The notes under the pieces: generated by a model
What the model was told of the DNA's origin: nothing
The model's input: only the letters and a program-made list of their open reading frames with translations
The model's database searches: none
NCBI GenBank assembly: GCA_024641125.1
Contig: JAHEDQ010000005.1
Span: 1 to 51,889, forward strand
Source of the DNA: Candidatus Competibacteraceae bacterium
GTDB lineage: Bacteria; Pseudomonadota; Gammaproteobacteria; Competibacterales; JAHEDQ01
DNA length: 51,889 bases
Direction: 5' to 3'
Shown here: piece after piece, positions 40,218 through 49,250 of the stretch
How positions within the stretch are numbered: the first letter of the stretch is position 1
How the letters are laid out: each line of letters starts with the position of its first letter
Translations under genes and position numbers: made by a program

Positions 40218-43200
40218 CTACTGCTGCGACGCGCTGCCGCCACCGGCACCTGCTTGTTCCGCACCAGCCGGGGCCACATCATCGATTCCCTGCCCGTCAA
40301 TAATGACGCGTGCGATCTGCGCACAAACATCGCCCTGCACATCCATCCTATTTAATAGCCCGGTGGCCAGCAGAGATATACCACCGGTGGAAAACGCCAG
40401 TGCGGCCTCGATGCCTTTCTTCGCCACCCCTACCGGATTCGGAGTCACCACGGGTTCAGACAAGGTGCCGCTGATCTGTACCAGTGAGGCCACCATTCCC
40501 GCACCGACACCGATGCCCGCTCGCGGCTTGGACTCAGCGGTCAAATTGATCTGCTCGGTTTTTAGATTGACGTCACCGTGCCCCACCCAGGTGGCGGCGT
40601 CCTCCTGAATAATGATGCCGCGGGGTGTGGTTGCGATACCGTCCTTGATGTCCAAGGCAACAGCCGCGCATTCGATCGCGGAGTAGCCTCTGTTAGCGGA
40701 CATCGGATTGACCTGGCTGAGGATGTCCCTTCCAAGGGCTTCGAATGCGCGGCTCGCGAGACGGGTATCGCGCACGGCCACCGCAAAGTTGCCGTTCAGG
40801 CCGCCCATGATCTGTCGTACTGAGTTGCCGGCACCGGCTACGTCCACGTCGTAGAGCAACTCGCCGCCCTGGAGAATGGCATCCTGGGCCAGCAGTCGTG
40901 ACAATGGAACCACATCCGCCTTCAGCTTGAGGTTGACCGGTGCGGGTTGGCGATTGGAGTCGAGCTCGAAATCCAGACTGACCGGCCGGTCACCCACCTG
41001 CATGCGGCTGACGAGTTTGAGCTTACCTTCTTGGAGGTCGGCGGTTGTACGCCCGTTTTCGCCGATGATGTCCCGAAACTCGACCTGCCCGGTGTTCAAT
41101 TCCACAAAGGCATCCATGCCCTGGAGCATATCTAGGGGCAGGGGTGTATCGGGAAACACACGCCCGCCATCACTGGCCGCTTGGGCCGCGTCCGCTGAAT
41201 CAAGCGTTTTTACCTTCTGAATAAACGTGTGGAGCTTGAGTGAACGGCTGTTGAAAATCCCCTGAAAATCGCCCCGCGTGTCCTGCTGCGGCAGGATCAG
41301 TTTGGCGTCCCCGGTGAGATCGCTGGTGCCGATCAAGGCATTGAGAGACGCCAGATCGATCTCGGATCCCGACGAACCCACCGTTGCAGTCACCTTGACC
41401 GGTTGCACATCCGGCAGCGGTGAACCGGTCAACTCGCCGACCCTGGACAGAGACGGCGCGTCCAGGGCCAGATCGAACTTGTAGCTGCTCGCCGCCAGGT
41501 CCGTGAGGCCGCCCTCAGCGGTCAGCACCAACTGATTGGAGTCGACTTTGGCATCGATCCCTACCGGGCCCTGGAGCCCTTTTTTGGCGGTCACATTGGC
41601 CGCCAGTTTGAGTGGCGGCGTCTGCGGCAGTTCGGCGCCTGCCAGGGCGGACAGGTCTGAAACGGAGTCCACCGAGCCGTTCAAATTCAGCTTGATGCCC
41701 GTGAGTGCGAGCAGGTCGTCGACGGAGCCTTCAACGCTGGCCCGCAGTTTCTCATCCTCGACATCGATCGCCAGCTTCTGGACGGTGAGCACCTCACCGT
41801 TGGGGGCCAGTTCGGCCGACGCCTTGATCGGCCCCATGGCGGGAAGATCCCGCCCAGCGGCGCTGGACAAATCGGCCAGGGAAATGAGTTCGATGCTCAC
41901 CGTCCCGGACACACCCTGGGCGGTACGCGGATCGGCCACCGTGGTGTCGAGCTTTCCGTTTAACCAGTCCCCGGTTAGCGTTGCGCTGATCTGCGCCGGC
42001 CCTTGCGCGCCGCCATCCGCAACCGCCTTGGCGTTGATGCTCAGCGGTTTGGTTTCGGGCAGGGGCTGACCCACCAGATCCGAGTAAGTCGAGAGAGACT
42101 GAAGCTGGGCCTCGAGACCCAGGTCGAGGCCCGACAGCGCGAGCAAATCCTGGATGGAACCGGTCACCCGCGCCTTGAGGCCCTGGTCATCAATGCCGAT
42201 ATCGAGATCGGTCAGGGCGTAGCTGGCACCCTGGGAGTCCAGCTTTGCTGCGGCCTGTACCGGACCCATGGCCGGGAGTTCACGCCCCGCAAGGCCAGAC
42301 AGAACCGCCACCGACTTCAGTTCCAGATCGAGCACCGCGTGAACATCCTCAGCCTGCTGTATGGACGCGAGCGTGCCGTCCACTTTGCCCTGCAGCCAGT
42401 CGCTCTCAAGTCGCGCGGAGACTGTGGCCGGCCCGTCCGGGCCCTCGGCGGCGAGCATGGTGGCCTTAACCTTGAGCGGCTGCGTCTCCGGCATGGGTGT
42501 GCCGGCCACATCGGAAAAACGGGCCAGGGACCCGACCAGAGCGTCGAGCTTGAGGTTCACGCCGTTGAGCGCAAGCAGGTCATCCACGGTGCCGGTCAGT
42601 TCGCCATTGAGGTCATCGCCCGCGATGCGCACAAGGATGTCCGACACCGCGTAGGACTGCTGGTCCGAGTTCAGTTGAGCGCCTGCCTCGACGGCACCGG
42701 TCTCTGGCAGATCTCGCCCCGCAAACTTGGAAAGCGCGGCCAGGGTGGGCGCGGTCATATTCACCTGGGCATTCACGCCCTTCTGGGTGATGAGATCCTC
42801 TGCCTTCCCGGTCAGTCTGAGTTTGGCCTGCTCATCGTCCAGCGTTGCGCTTAAGTCCTGTAGCGCAAGGGCGTTCAAATCACCGAGTACTTTCCCGGAC
42901 AACTCAAACGATTGGGGCGCGGTGCCGGGCAAAGTCATGCCAATCGCTTTCACCAGCGCCGGTACCGTGTCGCTCGATGCCTGGACTGCGAATGCCATCT
43001 CGCCCAAGGTCAGGAGATCCCCGATCGCACCGTCGATACCGGCATTGAGATCCGGGCCATCGAGGGTCAGCTTCAGATCCGGGGCTGCCAAGGCGCCGTC
43101 ATTGCCGGCCAGCCGCCCGCTGAACCCCACAGCGCCAACGTCCGGTATTGAACCATCAACAAACGGTTCGATATTCTGGGTTGAGGGGGCTTTTAGTCCA

Positions 43201-43970
43201 AGCGCCAGATCCAGCGTCGGACCAGCCGCAGCGAACAATTGCGCGACGCTGCCGTTGACCGACAGTTCGATATCGCCCACGCCGCCGTCCAGTTTCAGCG
43301 CAGCGGGTGCGCCCGAGGCCAGGCTGTCAAAGTCGCCCAGATCGCCCTCGAGGGATATGGGCTGTTCCAAGTATTGGCCCTTCAACAGGAGTGCCAGACG
43401 CTGGCTCTGTTCACCCACGTCCAACTGATCCAGCGCAAAAGAGCGGGCATCGCCGGTCGCGCCATCGGTGTAGCTGATGGTCCCATTGCTGATGTGCAGT
43501 CGGGATGCCAGCAACCAATGAGGCACCCCCGGGGGACCGGACACCGGGGCGCCCACTGTCCCGTCGGGAGGCGCGGAATCGTTCCCGATCTGCCAGTTGC
43601 CCTCGCCGCCGGCGCTGGTCTCAAGAGCAACGTTCAGGGCATCCAGGTCGAGGGCGATCTCGATCCTGCCGAGCAGCAAGGGCAAAAAGCGCAAAGCGGC
43701 GTCGAATCGGCCAACTGTGACCATCGAGTCGTCATCGGCCCATCCCGGATTGGCGAAGCGAATATCGGTGGCGTGGACCTTGAACAGGCCGCCCTTGGGG
43801 TCAAAGTCACCGGCCACAGTCAACTGCCGCCCCGTGGCCGACAACACCGATTCCTCCAGCCAGCTGCGGTAGGTGTCGTTCGGGATAAGCAACAGCACTG
43901 CAAAAGCGATAACGACGATGCCCGCAATGGAGAGCAGGCCACCACGCAGGAACTTCACGACACGAGACAT
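40218..43970 (-). CDS. AsmA-family protein with 72-residue internal repeats
   Basis: 1250 residues from the ATG at 43970 (the frame is open to 44018). One N-terminal membrane helix (LLSIAGIVVIAFAVLLLIPN) is followed by the AsmA start TYRSWLEESVLSATGRQLTV. Long beta-rich sequence follows, ending in the AsmA C-terminal region (GYSAIECAAVALDIKDGIAT, LSEPVVTPNPVG). AsmA relatives are periplasmic bridge-like proteins thought to carry phospholipids to the outer membrane. Here the middle, residues about 344-920, is built of near-regular units, which makes it about twice the length of E. coli AsmA (617 residues). It probably leads an envelope cluster with the DUF1269 and VOC genes. Confidence 0.88.
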   Translation of the reverse strand: MSRVVKFLRGGLLSIAGIVVIAFAVLLLIPNDTYRSWLEESVLSATGRQLTVAGDFDPKGGLFKVHATDIRFANPGWADDDSMVTVGRFDAALRFLPLLLGRIEIALDLDALNVALETSAGGEGNWQIGNDSAPPDGTVGAPVSGPPGVPHWLLASRLHISNGTISYTDGATGDARSFALDQLDVGEQSQRLALLLKGQYLEQPISLEGDLGDFDSLASGAPAALKLDGGVGDIELSVNGSVAQLFAAAGPTLDLALGLKAPSTQNIEPFVDGSIPDVGAVGFSGRLAGNDGALAAPDLKLTLDGPDLNAGIDGAIGDLLTLGEMAFAVQASSDTVPALVKAIGMTLPGTAPQSFELSGKVLGDLNALALQDLSATLDDEQAKLRLTGKAEDLITQKGVNAQVNMTAPTLAALSKFAGRDLPETGAVEAGAQLNSDQQSYAVSDILVRIAGDDLNGELTGTVDDLLALNGVNLKLDALVGSLARFSDVAGTPMPETQPLKVKATMLAAEGPDGPATVSARLESDWLQGKVDGTLASIQQAEDVHAVLDLELKSVAVLSGLAGRELPAMGPVQAAAKLDSQGASYALTDLDIGIDDQGLKARVTGSIQDLLALSGLDLGLEAQLQSLSTYSDLVGQPLPETKPLSINAKAVADGGAQGPAQISATLTGDWLNGKLDTTVADPRTAQGVSGTVSIELISLADLSSAAGRDLPAMGPIKASAELAPNGEVLTVQKLAIDVEDEKLRASVEGSVDDLLALTGIKLNLNGSVDSVSDLSALAGAELPQTPPLKLAANVTAKKGLQGPVGIDAKVDSNQLVLTAEGGLTDLAASSYKFDLALDAPSLSRVGELTGSPLPDVQPVKVTATVGSSGSEIDLASLNALIGTSDLTGDAKLILPQQDTRGDFQGIFNSRSLKLHTFIQKVKTLDSADAAQAASDGGRVFPDTPLPLDMLQGMDAFVELNTGQVEFRDIIGENGRTTADLQEGKLKLVSRMQVGDRPVSLDFELDSNRQPAPVNLKLKADVVPLSRLLAQDAILQGGELLYDVDVAGAGNSVRQIMGGLNGNFAVAVRDTRLASRAFEALGRDILSQVNPMSANRGYSAIECAAVALDIKDGIATTPRGIIIQEDAATWVGHGDVNLKTEQINLTAESKPRAGIGVGAGMVASLVQISGTLSEPVVTPNPVGVAKKGIEAALAFSTGGISLLATGLLNRMDVQGDVCAQIARVIIDGQGIDDVAPAGAEQAGAGGGSASQQ
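41211..42719 (-). repeat. Seven tandem 72-codon units inside the AsmA-family gene
   Basis: The marker Gly-x-x-Leu-Pro (or -Met-Pro) occurs at protein residues 418, 490, 562, 634, 706, 778 and 849, that is every 72 residues (last step 71); a weaker one is at 344. Units alternate between an AGRDLP-MGP form and a G-PLPET-PL form, giving a 144-residue super-repeat. A second marker (TVDDLLALNGVNL, SIQDLLALSGLDL, SVDDLLALTGIKL) recurs at 144-residue spacing, with diverged versions midway. Divergence between units shows old duplication rather than a recent copy error. Confidence 0.85.
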
Positions 43971-44086
43971 GGGCGCATCCAAAAAAGCGAAAGCAGGGTT
44001 GACAATAGTACCGTTCATCAGCGCTACGGGTCGCCCTTTCCGAGGGACTCACTCTTGGGATGCCGGAAGGCGTTTTTTAAGGTGTC

Positions 44087-44122
44087 TCCAATCTGCTTCG
44101 CCCAGAATGAATCAGAGGCTCA
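44087..44122 (-). repeat. Solo end of the family-1 miniature element, copy D
   Basis: On the minus strand GAGCCTCTGATTCATTC continues TGGGCGAAGCAGATTGGAG, matching the left end of copy A (CTCTGATTTATTCTGGACG, AAGCAGATTGG). The rest of the element is not recognisable, apart from a CCCAAGA about 40 bases further on. It lies upstream of the AsmA-family gene. From 44123 to 44263 no gene is seen. Confidence 0.6.
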
Positions 44123-44263
44123 TTAACCAAGAAAAGCTCGACGTCCGATCCGAGAGCGGGGCCGCACCCAACTCGGACCGATAACAGCTGGATGGCTGCA
44201 TCACACCCATACACACGCCGCCCGTGTCGCAGGGCGCGGTCCTGCGCGGTGCGCTGCTGCGTG

Positions 44264-45367
44264 TCAGATAAAGGGGAGTGATTGCAGAGTGCCCGGCACC
44301 GGTTTCCCGTCCCGAACGACTTCGACCCGGTCGCCGGGTACGGCCGCCACCGAGACCAGTGCAAAACCGATGTTCTGCGACAGTCTGTAGGACCAGACAC
44401 CGTTGGTCATGTGGCCGATCGGGCGACTGTCCTTGCGAATTTCGGCCCAGTCGAAGGGCGCGGCCATGGCCTCTTCCCCCTCCAGCGCCACGCCCAACTG
44501 ATGCCGCTCAGGTCCCGACGCCTTGATGCGGCGCAGGGCCTGTATACCAACCACATCGTCTGGCACGTCCAGATCAACGTATCGGCCCATGCGTACTTCG
44601 AAGGGATTGGTCCGGTCGTCGGTATCCCCACCCCAGGACAATAGACCGCTCTCGATGCGCTCGCAGCCATTTGGATTGCCCGGCCCGATCCCCCAGGGCT
44701 TGCCGGCCTCGCGCAACAGATCCCACAACGCCACGCCCTTGGAACCGTCCATCAGATAGATCTCGAAGCCGCCCTGTTTGGACCACCCGGACCGGGCGAC
44801 CGCCACGGGAATGCCCTCAATCTCTGTTTCCTTGAACCAGAAGTACTTTAGGTCCCGTATCCACTCGCCAAAAACAGAGGCCACTACATCCTCGGCTTTC
44901 GGACCTTGCACGGCCAGGGGTGAAACGTCCGGTTCGGTCACCTCCACATCGAAACGCCGCTCCGCCGAAATGGCCCGGGCCCAGAACAGAATGTTGGAAT
45001 CCGCGATGGACAGCCAGTAACGGTCATCGGCCAACTTCAGCAGAATTGGGTCGTTGATCAAGGTGCCCATGTGATTGCACAAAGCCACATACTTGCCCTG
45101 ACCTTCCACACAGCGGGTCAGGTCCCGGGGCGACAGAATCTGCGCCAGCTTTCCGGCGTCGGGCCCCTTGAGCTCCACCTGCCGTTCGACGGCAACGTCC
45201 CACAGGGAGACGTCGTTGATGATGCGCCAATACTCCTCCTCCGGGTGCCCATAGCCGGTGGGCATCAGCATCTGGTTGTACACGGTGAAGCTGGTTACAC
45301 CCTCGTCAACGGTGGAGGCGAAAAACGGTGAACGACGCAGGCGTGCTGAGGGGGAGATGGAAAACAT
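44264..45367 (-). CDS. DmdA-like tetrahydrofolate-dependent demethylase (GcvT family)
   Basis: 367 residues from the ATG at 45367. The sequence LRRSPFFASTVDEGVTSFTV, YNQMLMPT, LWDVAVERQVELKGPDA, LSPRDLTRC, DRYWLSIADSNILFWA, DVSPLAVQGPKAEDVV, and VARSGWSKQGGFEIYLM tracks dimethylsulfoniopropionate demethylase (DmdA) closely along its length. GcvT-fold enzymes pass a methyl or aminomethyl group to tetrahydrofolate. Whether the substrate is DMSP or another methylated compound cannot be read from sequence; several DmdA-like clades lack DMSP activity. It follows the ABC importer genes by 202 bases on the same strand, a gap in which I see no gene. Confidence 0.8.
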   Translation of the reverse strand: MFSISPSARLRRSPFFASTVDEGVTSFTVYNQMLMPTGYGHPEEEYWRIINDVSLWDVAVERQVELKGPDAGKLAQILSPRDLTRCVEGQGKYVALCNHMGTLINDPILLKLADDRYWLSIADSNILFWARAISAERRFDVEVTEPDVSPLAVQGPKAEDVVASVFGEWIRDLKYFWFKETEIEGIPVAVARSGWSKQGGFEIYLMDGSKGVALWDLLREAGKPWGIGPGNPNGCERIESGLLSWGGDTDDRTNPFEVRMGRYVDLDVPDDVVGIQALRRIKASGPERHQLGVALEGEEAMAAPFDWAEIRKDSRPIGHMTNGVWSYRLSQNIGFALVSVAAVPGDRVEVVRDGKPVPGTLQSLPFI

Positions 45368-45569
45368 GTGCCGACAACTCCGGTTCGTGAACACCAGGGA
45401 ATATTTGATCAACGCATGTGCACCGGGCGTCGTCGACACAACATCAAGCCCGGACTCCCGGCGCGGCGCGGCGCTATGACACCCGGTCAGAAGGCGTGAC
45501 ACCCACAAGCGCTTGCGGACGGAACCTAAGGGAATCCGGAGGCATGTTCAAAAACCATCACGGTCCCGG

Positions 45570-47231
45570 TCAATTGTCCGCGGACTTCACCCCGGCGCCT
45601 GCCCCACCGGCGGCGCGCTCAGCCAGCAACCGGTCCAACCAATCGGGATCCATCTCCGGAACCGAGGACAGGAGCAACTCGGTGTAGGGATCATGGGGCG
45701 GACGGAACATCTCGGTCTTGCCGCCCTGCTCCACCACAACGCCCTCTTTCATGACCACGACTTCGTCAGCAATGGCGCGGACCGTGGCCAGATCGTGGGT
45801 GATGAACATATAGGCCAGGTTGAACTCCGCCTGCAGGCGATTGAGCAGCTTCAATATACCCTCGGCCACGAGCTGATCCAGAGCCGACGTCACCTCGTCG
45901 CAAATGATGAATCTGGGTTCGGCGGCCAGCGCCCGGGCGATGCCGATGCGCTGTTTCTGACCGCCGGACAGCTCCGACGGAAGGCGATCGATGAACTGAT
46001 CGGGCTCGAGCTCGATCAGGTCGAGCAGCTGGCGGACGCGCTCGGTAAGCTGGCGGCCCTGGAGCCCAAGGTAAAACTGGACCGAGCGACCGATGATCTC
46101 CCGGATCTTGTGTTTGGGATTGAGGGCGGTATCGGCCATTTGATAGATCATCTGCGCCTGCCGCAGCTGATCCTTGGAGCGGTTGCGGTAGTCCTTGGGC
46201 AGTTCCTGCCCTTCGAACATGACAGTGCCGGACAGCGGTGGCAGCAATCCGGTGATGACCCGGGCGGCGGTTGATTTGCCGCTGCCCGACTCGCCCACCA
46301 CCGCCACGGTGCGTCGGCTGTGAATATCGAAACTCACATCCTTGAGCACCGGCACGGCACCGTAGGCGGCGGTCACGTTCCGGACCGAGACAACCGGTAC
46401 TTCGTCGGGCCCCGCAGGCGGCTGTTCCGGCCGTTCAAGACTGCGTACGGCCCACAAGGACTTGGTGTAGGCCTCCTGCGGATGACTCAACATGGTCCGA
46501 GTGTCGGCTTCCTCCACTTCTTCGCCGTGCAACAGCACCTTGATGCTGTCAGCCATTTGCGCCACCACCGCAAGGTCGTGGGTGATGTAGATGGCCGCAG
46601 TGCCGAACTGATCGACAATATCTCGTATGGAGGCAAGCACCTCGATCTGGGTGGTCACGTCCAAAGCCGTGGTGGGTTCGTCAAAAATAATCAGGTCGGG
46701 CCGGCAGGCCATGGCCATGGCGGTCATGGCCCGCTGCAACTGCCCGCCGGAGACCTGGTGCGGGTAGCGAAAGCCGATTTCGTCCGGCGTGGGCAAATGC
46801 ATCCGCCGATAAAGCTCTTTGGCATCGTGTTCGGCCTGGTCGCGGCTCATGACTCCATGCTGCACCGGCCCCTCGGAATACTGGTCGATCAGCCGGTGAG
46901 CCGGATTAAAACTGGCAGCGGCGGATTGGGCGACATAGGCGATGCGCTTGCCGCGCAGGGCGCGGCATTCGGCCATGGGCGCGGTGCGCAGGTCGATGCC
47001 ATCGAAATCGATGGTGCCGCCGCTGATGCGACAACCGTCCCGGGCAAAACCCATGGCGGCCAGACCGATGGTGGATTTTCCGGCTCCGGATTCACCGATC
47101 AGACCGAGCACCTCACCCCGCCGTAGAGTCAGGTCCACCCCCTTGACGATCTCACTCCAGGTTTCGTCCGATCGCCCCTCGATGCGCAGGCCGCGAATGC
47201 TGAGAAGAACAGGATTGTCGGTTTGGCCCAT
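45570..47231 (-). CDS. Peptide/opine ABC transporter, fused double ATP-binding protein (DppD-DppF)
   Basis: 553 residues with two complete ABC domains. Domain 1 has Walker A GLIGESGAGKSTIG and signature VSGGQLQRAM with LIIFDEPTTALDV. Domain 2 has Walker A AVVGESGSGKSTAARVITG, signature LSGGQKQRIGIARAL and FIICDEVTSALDQ. Each is followed by the oligopeptide-type C-terminal tail. In many relatives these are two genes; the fused form resembles YejF and GsiA. It follows dppC by 4 bases and powers import through DppB and DppC. Confidence 0.93.
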   Translation of the reverse strand: MGQTDNPVLLSIRGLRIEGRSDETWSEIVKGVDLTLRRGEVLGLIGESGAGKSTIGLAAMGFARDGCRISGGTIDFDGIDLRTAPMAECRALRGKRIAYVAQSAAASFNPAHRLIDQYSEGPVQHGVMSRDQAEHDAKELYRRMHLPTPDEIGFRYPHQVSGGQLQRAMTAMAMACRPDLIIFDEPTTALDVTTQIEVLASIRDIVDQFGTAAIYITHDLAVVAQMADSIKVLLHGEEVEEADTRTMLSHPQEAYTKSLWAVRSLERPEQPPAGPDEVPVVSVRNVTAAYGAVPVLKDVSFDIHSRRTVAVVGESGSGKSTAARVITGLLPPLSGTVMFEGQELPKDYRNRSKDQLRQAQMIYQMADTALNPKHKIREIIGRSVQFYLGLQGRQLTERVRQLLDLIELEPDQFIDRLPSELSGGQKQRIGIARALAAEPRFIICDEVTSALDQLVAEGILKLLNRLQAEFNLAYMFITHDLATVRAIADEVVVMKEGVVVEQGGKTEMFRPPHDPYTELLLSSVPEMDPDWLDRLLAERAAGGAGAGVKSADN

Positions 47232-47235
47232 GCCT

Positions 47236-48171
47236 TTACTCCTTCAGTCCGCTGGCGCGATGCAGCATCCAGTCGACCACGAAGTTCACACCCACGGTCA
47301 GCAACGCGATGGCACCGGCCGGCAGCAGCGGCGTGATGTCACCGAAGGTGATTAGGGTGGCGTTGTCACGCACCATTGATCCCCAGTCGGCGGTTGGTGG
47401 TTGGATGCCCAGCCCCAGAAAGGACAGCGCCGAGATCATAAGGAACACGAAACAGAACCTAAGCCCGAACTCAGCCACCAGCGGCGCCGAAGCGTTGGGC
47501 AGTATTTCGCGCACGATCAGACGCCAGAGGCCTTCCCCCCGGAGCCTTGCCGCTTCCACATAGTCCATCACCACGATGTTCATCGCCACCGCCCGGGCCA
47601 ATCGATAAACCCGGGTTGAGTCGATCAAGGCGATCACCAGGATCATGTTGACCACCGAGGTCCCGACGATGGTGAGCAGCAGCAAGGCGAAAATCAGCGA
47701 CGGGATGGCCATCAGGATGTCGACGATGCGGCTGAGCAATTGATCCAGCCATCCGCCCACGGTGGCGGCCAGCAGACCGAGGATCGAACCCAGGGCAAAG
47801 GCGAGCCCGGTGGTGACAAAGGCAATGCCCACCGTGTTGCGGGCGCCGTAGATCAGGCGGGTCAGCATATCCCGGCCCAGATTGTCGGTACCGAGCAGGT
47901 GGGTGGTACTCCAGGGCAAATACTCACCCCCCACCACTTCCCGCTCGCCGTAAGGAGCGATGAGGGGCGCCAGGATGGCTACCGTCACGTAAACGATGAT
48001 GACGATGATGCCAAAGTTTGCGGTGAGGGGGGCAGTGCGCAGGACTTTGGCCACCCCAGCCGGAGCCAGGGCGATGGCCACGGTCTTGAACACCCAGGCC
48101 ACGCCGGCGGCCGCTACGATGACCGCAGCGATCCACAGCAGGGCAGTCAGGAAACCGATGAGTGCGTCCAT
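47236..48171 (-). CDS. Peptide/opine ABC transporter permease (DppC type)
   Basis: 311 residues from the ATG at 48171; the frame continues to 48264, but the G-rich ribosome site lies before 48171. The N-terminus has two hydrophobic segments before the DppC-type domain. Then come HLLGTDNLGRDMLTRLIYGA and the ATPase-contact EAA loop YVEAARLRGEGLWRLIVREI. About six membrane helices in all. It lies 10 bases after dppB. Confidence 0.92.
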   Translation of the reverse strand: MDALIGFLTALLWIAAVIVAAAGVAWVFKTVAIALAPAGVAKVLRTAPLTANFGIIVIIVYVTVAILAPLIAPYGEREVVGGEYLPWSTTHLLGTDNLGRDMLTRLIYGARNTVGIAFVTTGLAFALGSILGLLAATVGGWLDQLLSRIVDILMAIPSLIFALLLLTIVGTSVVNMILVIALIDSTRVYRLARAVAMNIVVMDYVEAARLRGEGLWRLIVREILPNASAPLVAEFGLRFCFVFLMISALSFLGLGIQPPTADWGSMVRDNATLITFGDITPLLPAGAIALLTVGVNFVVDWMLHRASGLKE

Positions 48172-48181
48172 CCCCGGCCCC

Positions 48182-49138
48182 TCAGCGCTTGTGGACCAGA
48201 CGCGGATTCGACAGGGTCGAAAGCACGTCGGCCGTGAGGTTGAGCAGCACGTAGGCGCAGGCAAAAATAAGCGATGCCGCCTGTACCACGGTGATATCCC
48301 GTTTCGACACCGAGTCGACCATCAGCTGACCCAGGCCGGGGTACACGAACACCACCTCCACCACCACCACCCCGGTAATGAGATAGGCCAGATTCAGGGC
48401 CACCACGTTGATGATGGGCGCCAGCGCATTGGGCAAGGCGTGCTTGACGATGATGCGGCCCGGGCTCATCCCCTTGAGCCGGGCCATCTCGATATAGGGT
48501 GAGGCCAGCAGATTAATGATGGCGGCCCGGGTCATCCTCATCATGTGGGCGGTTACCACCAGGGTCAGGGTCAGCGCCGGGAGAAAGGTCCGATAGAGCT
48601 TCTCACCCAGGGTCGCATCGGGCGTAATCTTGGCGATGGATGGAAACAACCCGGACTGGGCCAAATAGAAGATCAGAATGTAGGCGACAAAGAATTCGGG
48701 AAACGAGATCGAACTCAGGGTAAACACGTTGATGGCACGGTCGAACCAGGAGTTGCGATACAGGGCGGCGAGTATGCCGAGAACCAGTGCCAGTGGCACG
48801 GCGATGGCCGCGGCATACAGGGCCAGGAACAGGGTATTGCCCAGGCGGCCGGCAATCAGATCGGTGATCGGCCTGCCGTTGGCCAGGGAGTTGCCAAAGT
48901 CCCCCTGGACCACGCCACCGAGCCAGTTGAGATAACGCTCGTGCGCGGGCAGATCAAGCCCGAGTTCACGGCGAAAGGCCGCCACCGTTTCCGGCGTAGC
49001 CGATTGCCCGAGCATTTCCTGGGCGATGTCCCCGGGCAGTAACTCCACCGCGCCGAATATCAAAAGCGATATCACGAACAGGGTGACCAGGCCGAGCCCC
49101 AGCCGCTGCGCGATCATGAGCCAAATGCTGTTCACCAT
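48182..49138 (-). CDS. Peptide/opine ABC transporter permease (DppB type)
   Basis: 318 residues, six membrane helices. N-terminal RLGLGLVTLFVISLLIFGAV and LLPGDIAQEMLGQSATPE are typical of DppB. The EAA loop YIEMARLKGMSPGRIIVKHA and the last helix region GLGQLMVDSVSKRDITVVQA are complete. GGGAGGGG precedes the ATG. It is 112 bases downstream of the binding-protein gene, with a hairpin between. Confidence 0.92.
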   Translation of the reverse strand: MVNSIWLMIAQRLGLGLVTLFVISLLIFGAVELLPGDIAQEMLGQSATPETVAAFRRELGLDLPAHERYLNWLGGVVQGDFGNSLANGRPITDLIAGRLGNTLFLALYAAAIAVPLALVLGILAALYRNSWFDRAINVFTLSSISFPEFFVAYILIFYLAQSGLFPSIAKITPDATLGEKLYRTFLPALTLTLVVTAHMMRMTRAAIINLLASPYIEMARLKGMSPGRIIVKHALPNALAPIINVVALNLAYLITGVVVVEVVFVYPGLGQLMVDSVSKRDITVVQAASLIFACAYVLLNLTADVLSTLSNPRLVHKR

Positions 49139-49221
49139 GCCCCTCCCGTCGGTGCCATATCGTTATTGCCCGCGCTCAGCCCAGGGTGCCACTGCAGCGG
49201 TGTCGGCATCGCAAACGGCCC

Positions 49222-49237
49222 CGGCGCCCAGGCGCCG
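49222..49237. other. Intercistronic hairpin between the binding-protein and permease genes
   Basis: CGGCGCC and GGCGCCG form a perfect 7-bp stem around CA, 14 bases after the binding-protein stop codon. No T-run follows. Hairpins at this place in binding-protein transporter operons often protect the upstream mRNA and lower permease expression; that role is inferred. Confidence 0.45.
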
Positions 49238-49250
49238 AGGCCGGACGCGA

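Noticed and set aside
41211-42719. Repeats in the AsmA-family gene considered as a DNA-level repeat array or CRISPR-like structure
   Set aside because: The periodicity is in the protein; unit DNA sequences are diverged, continuous and in frame, with no spacers. No CRISPR array or cas gene was seen anywhere in the window.
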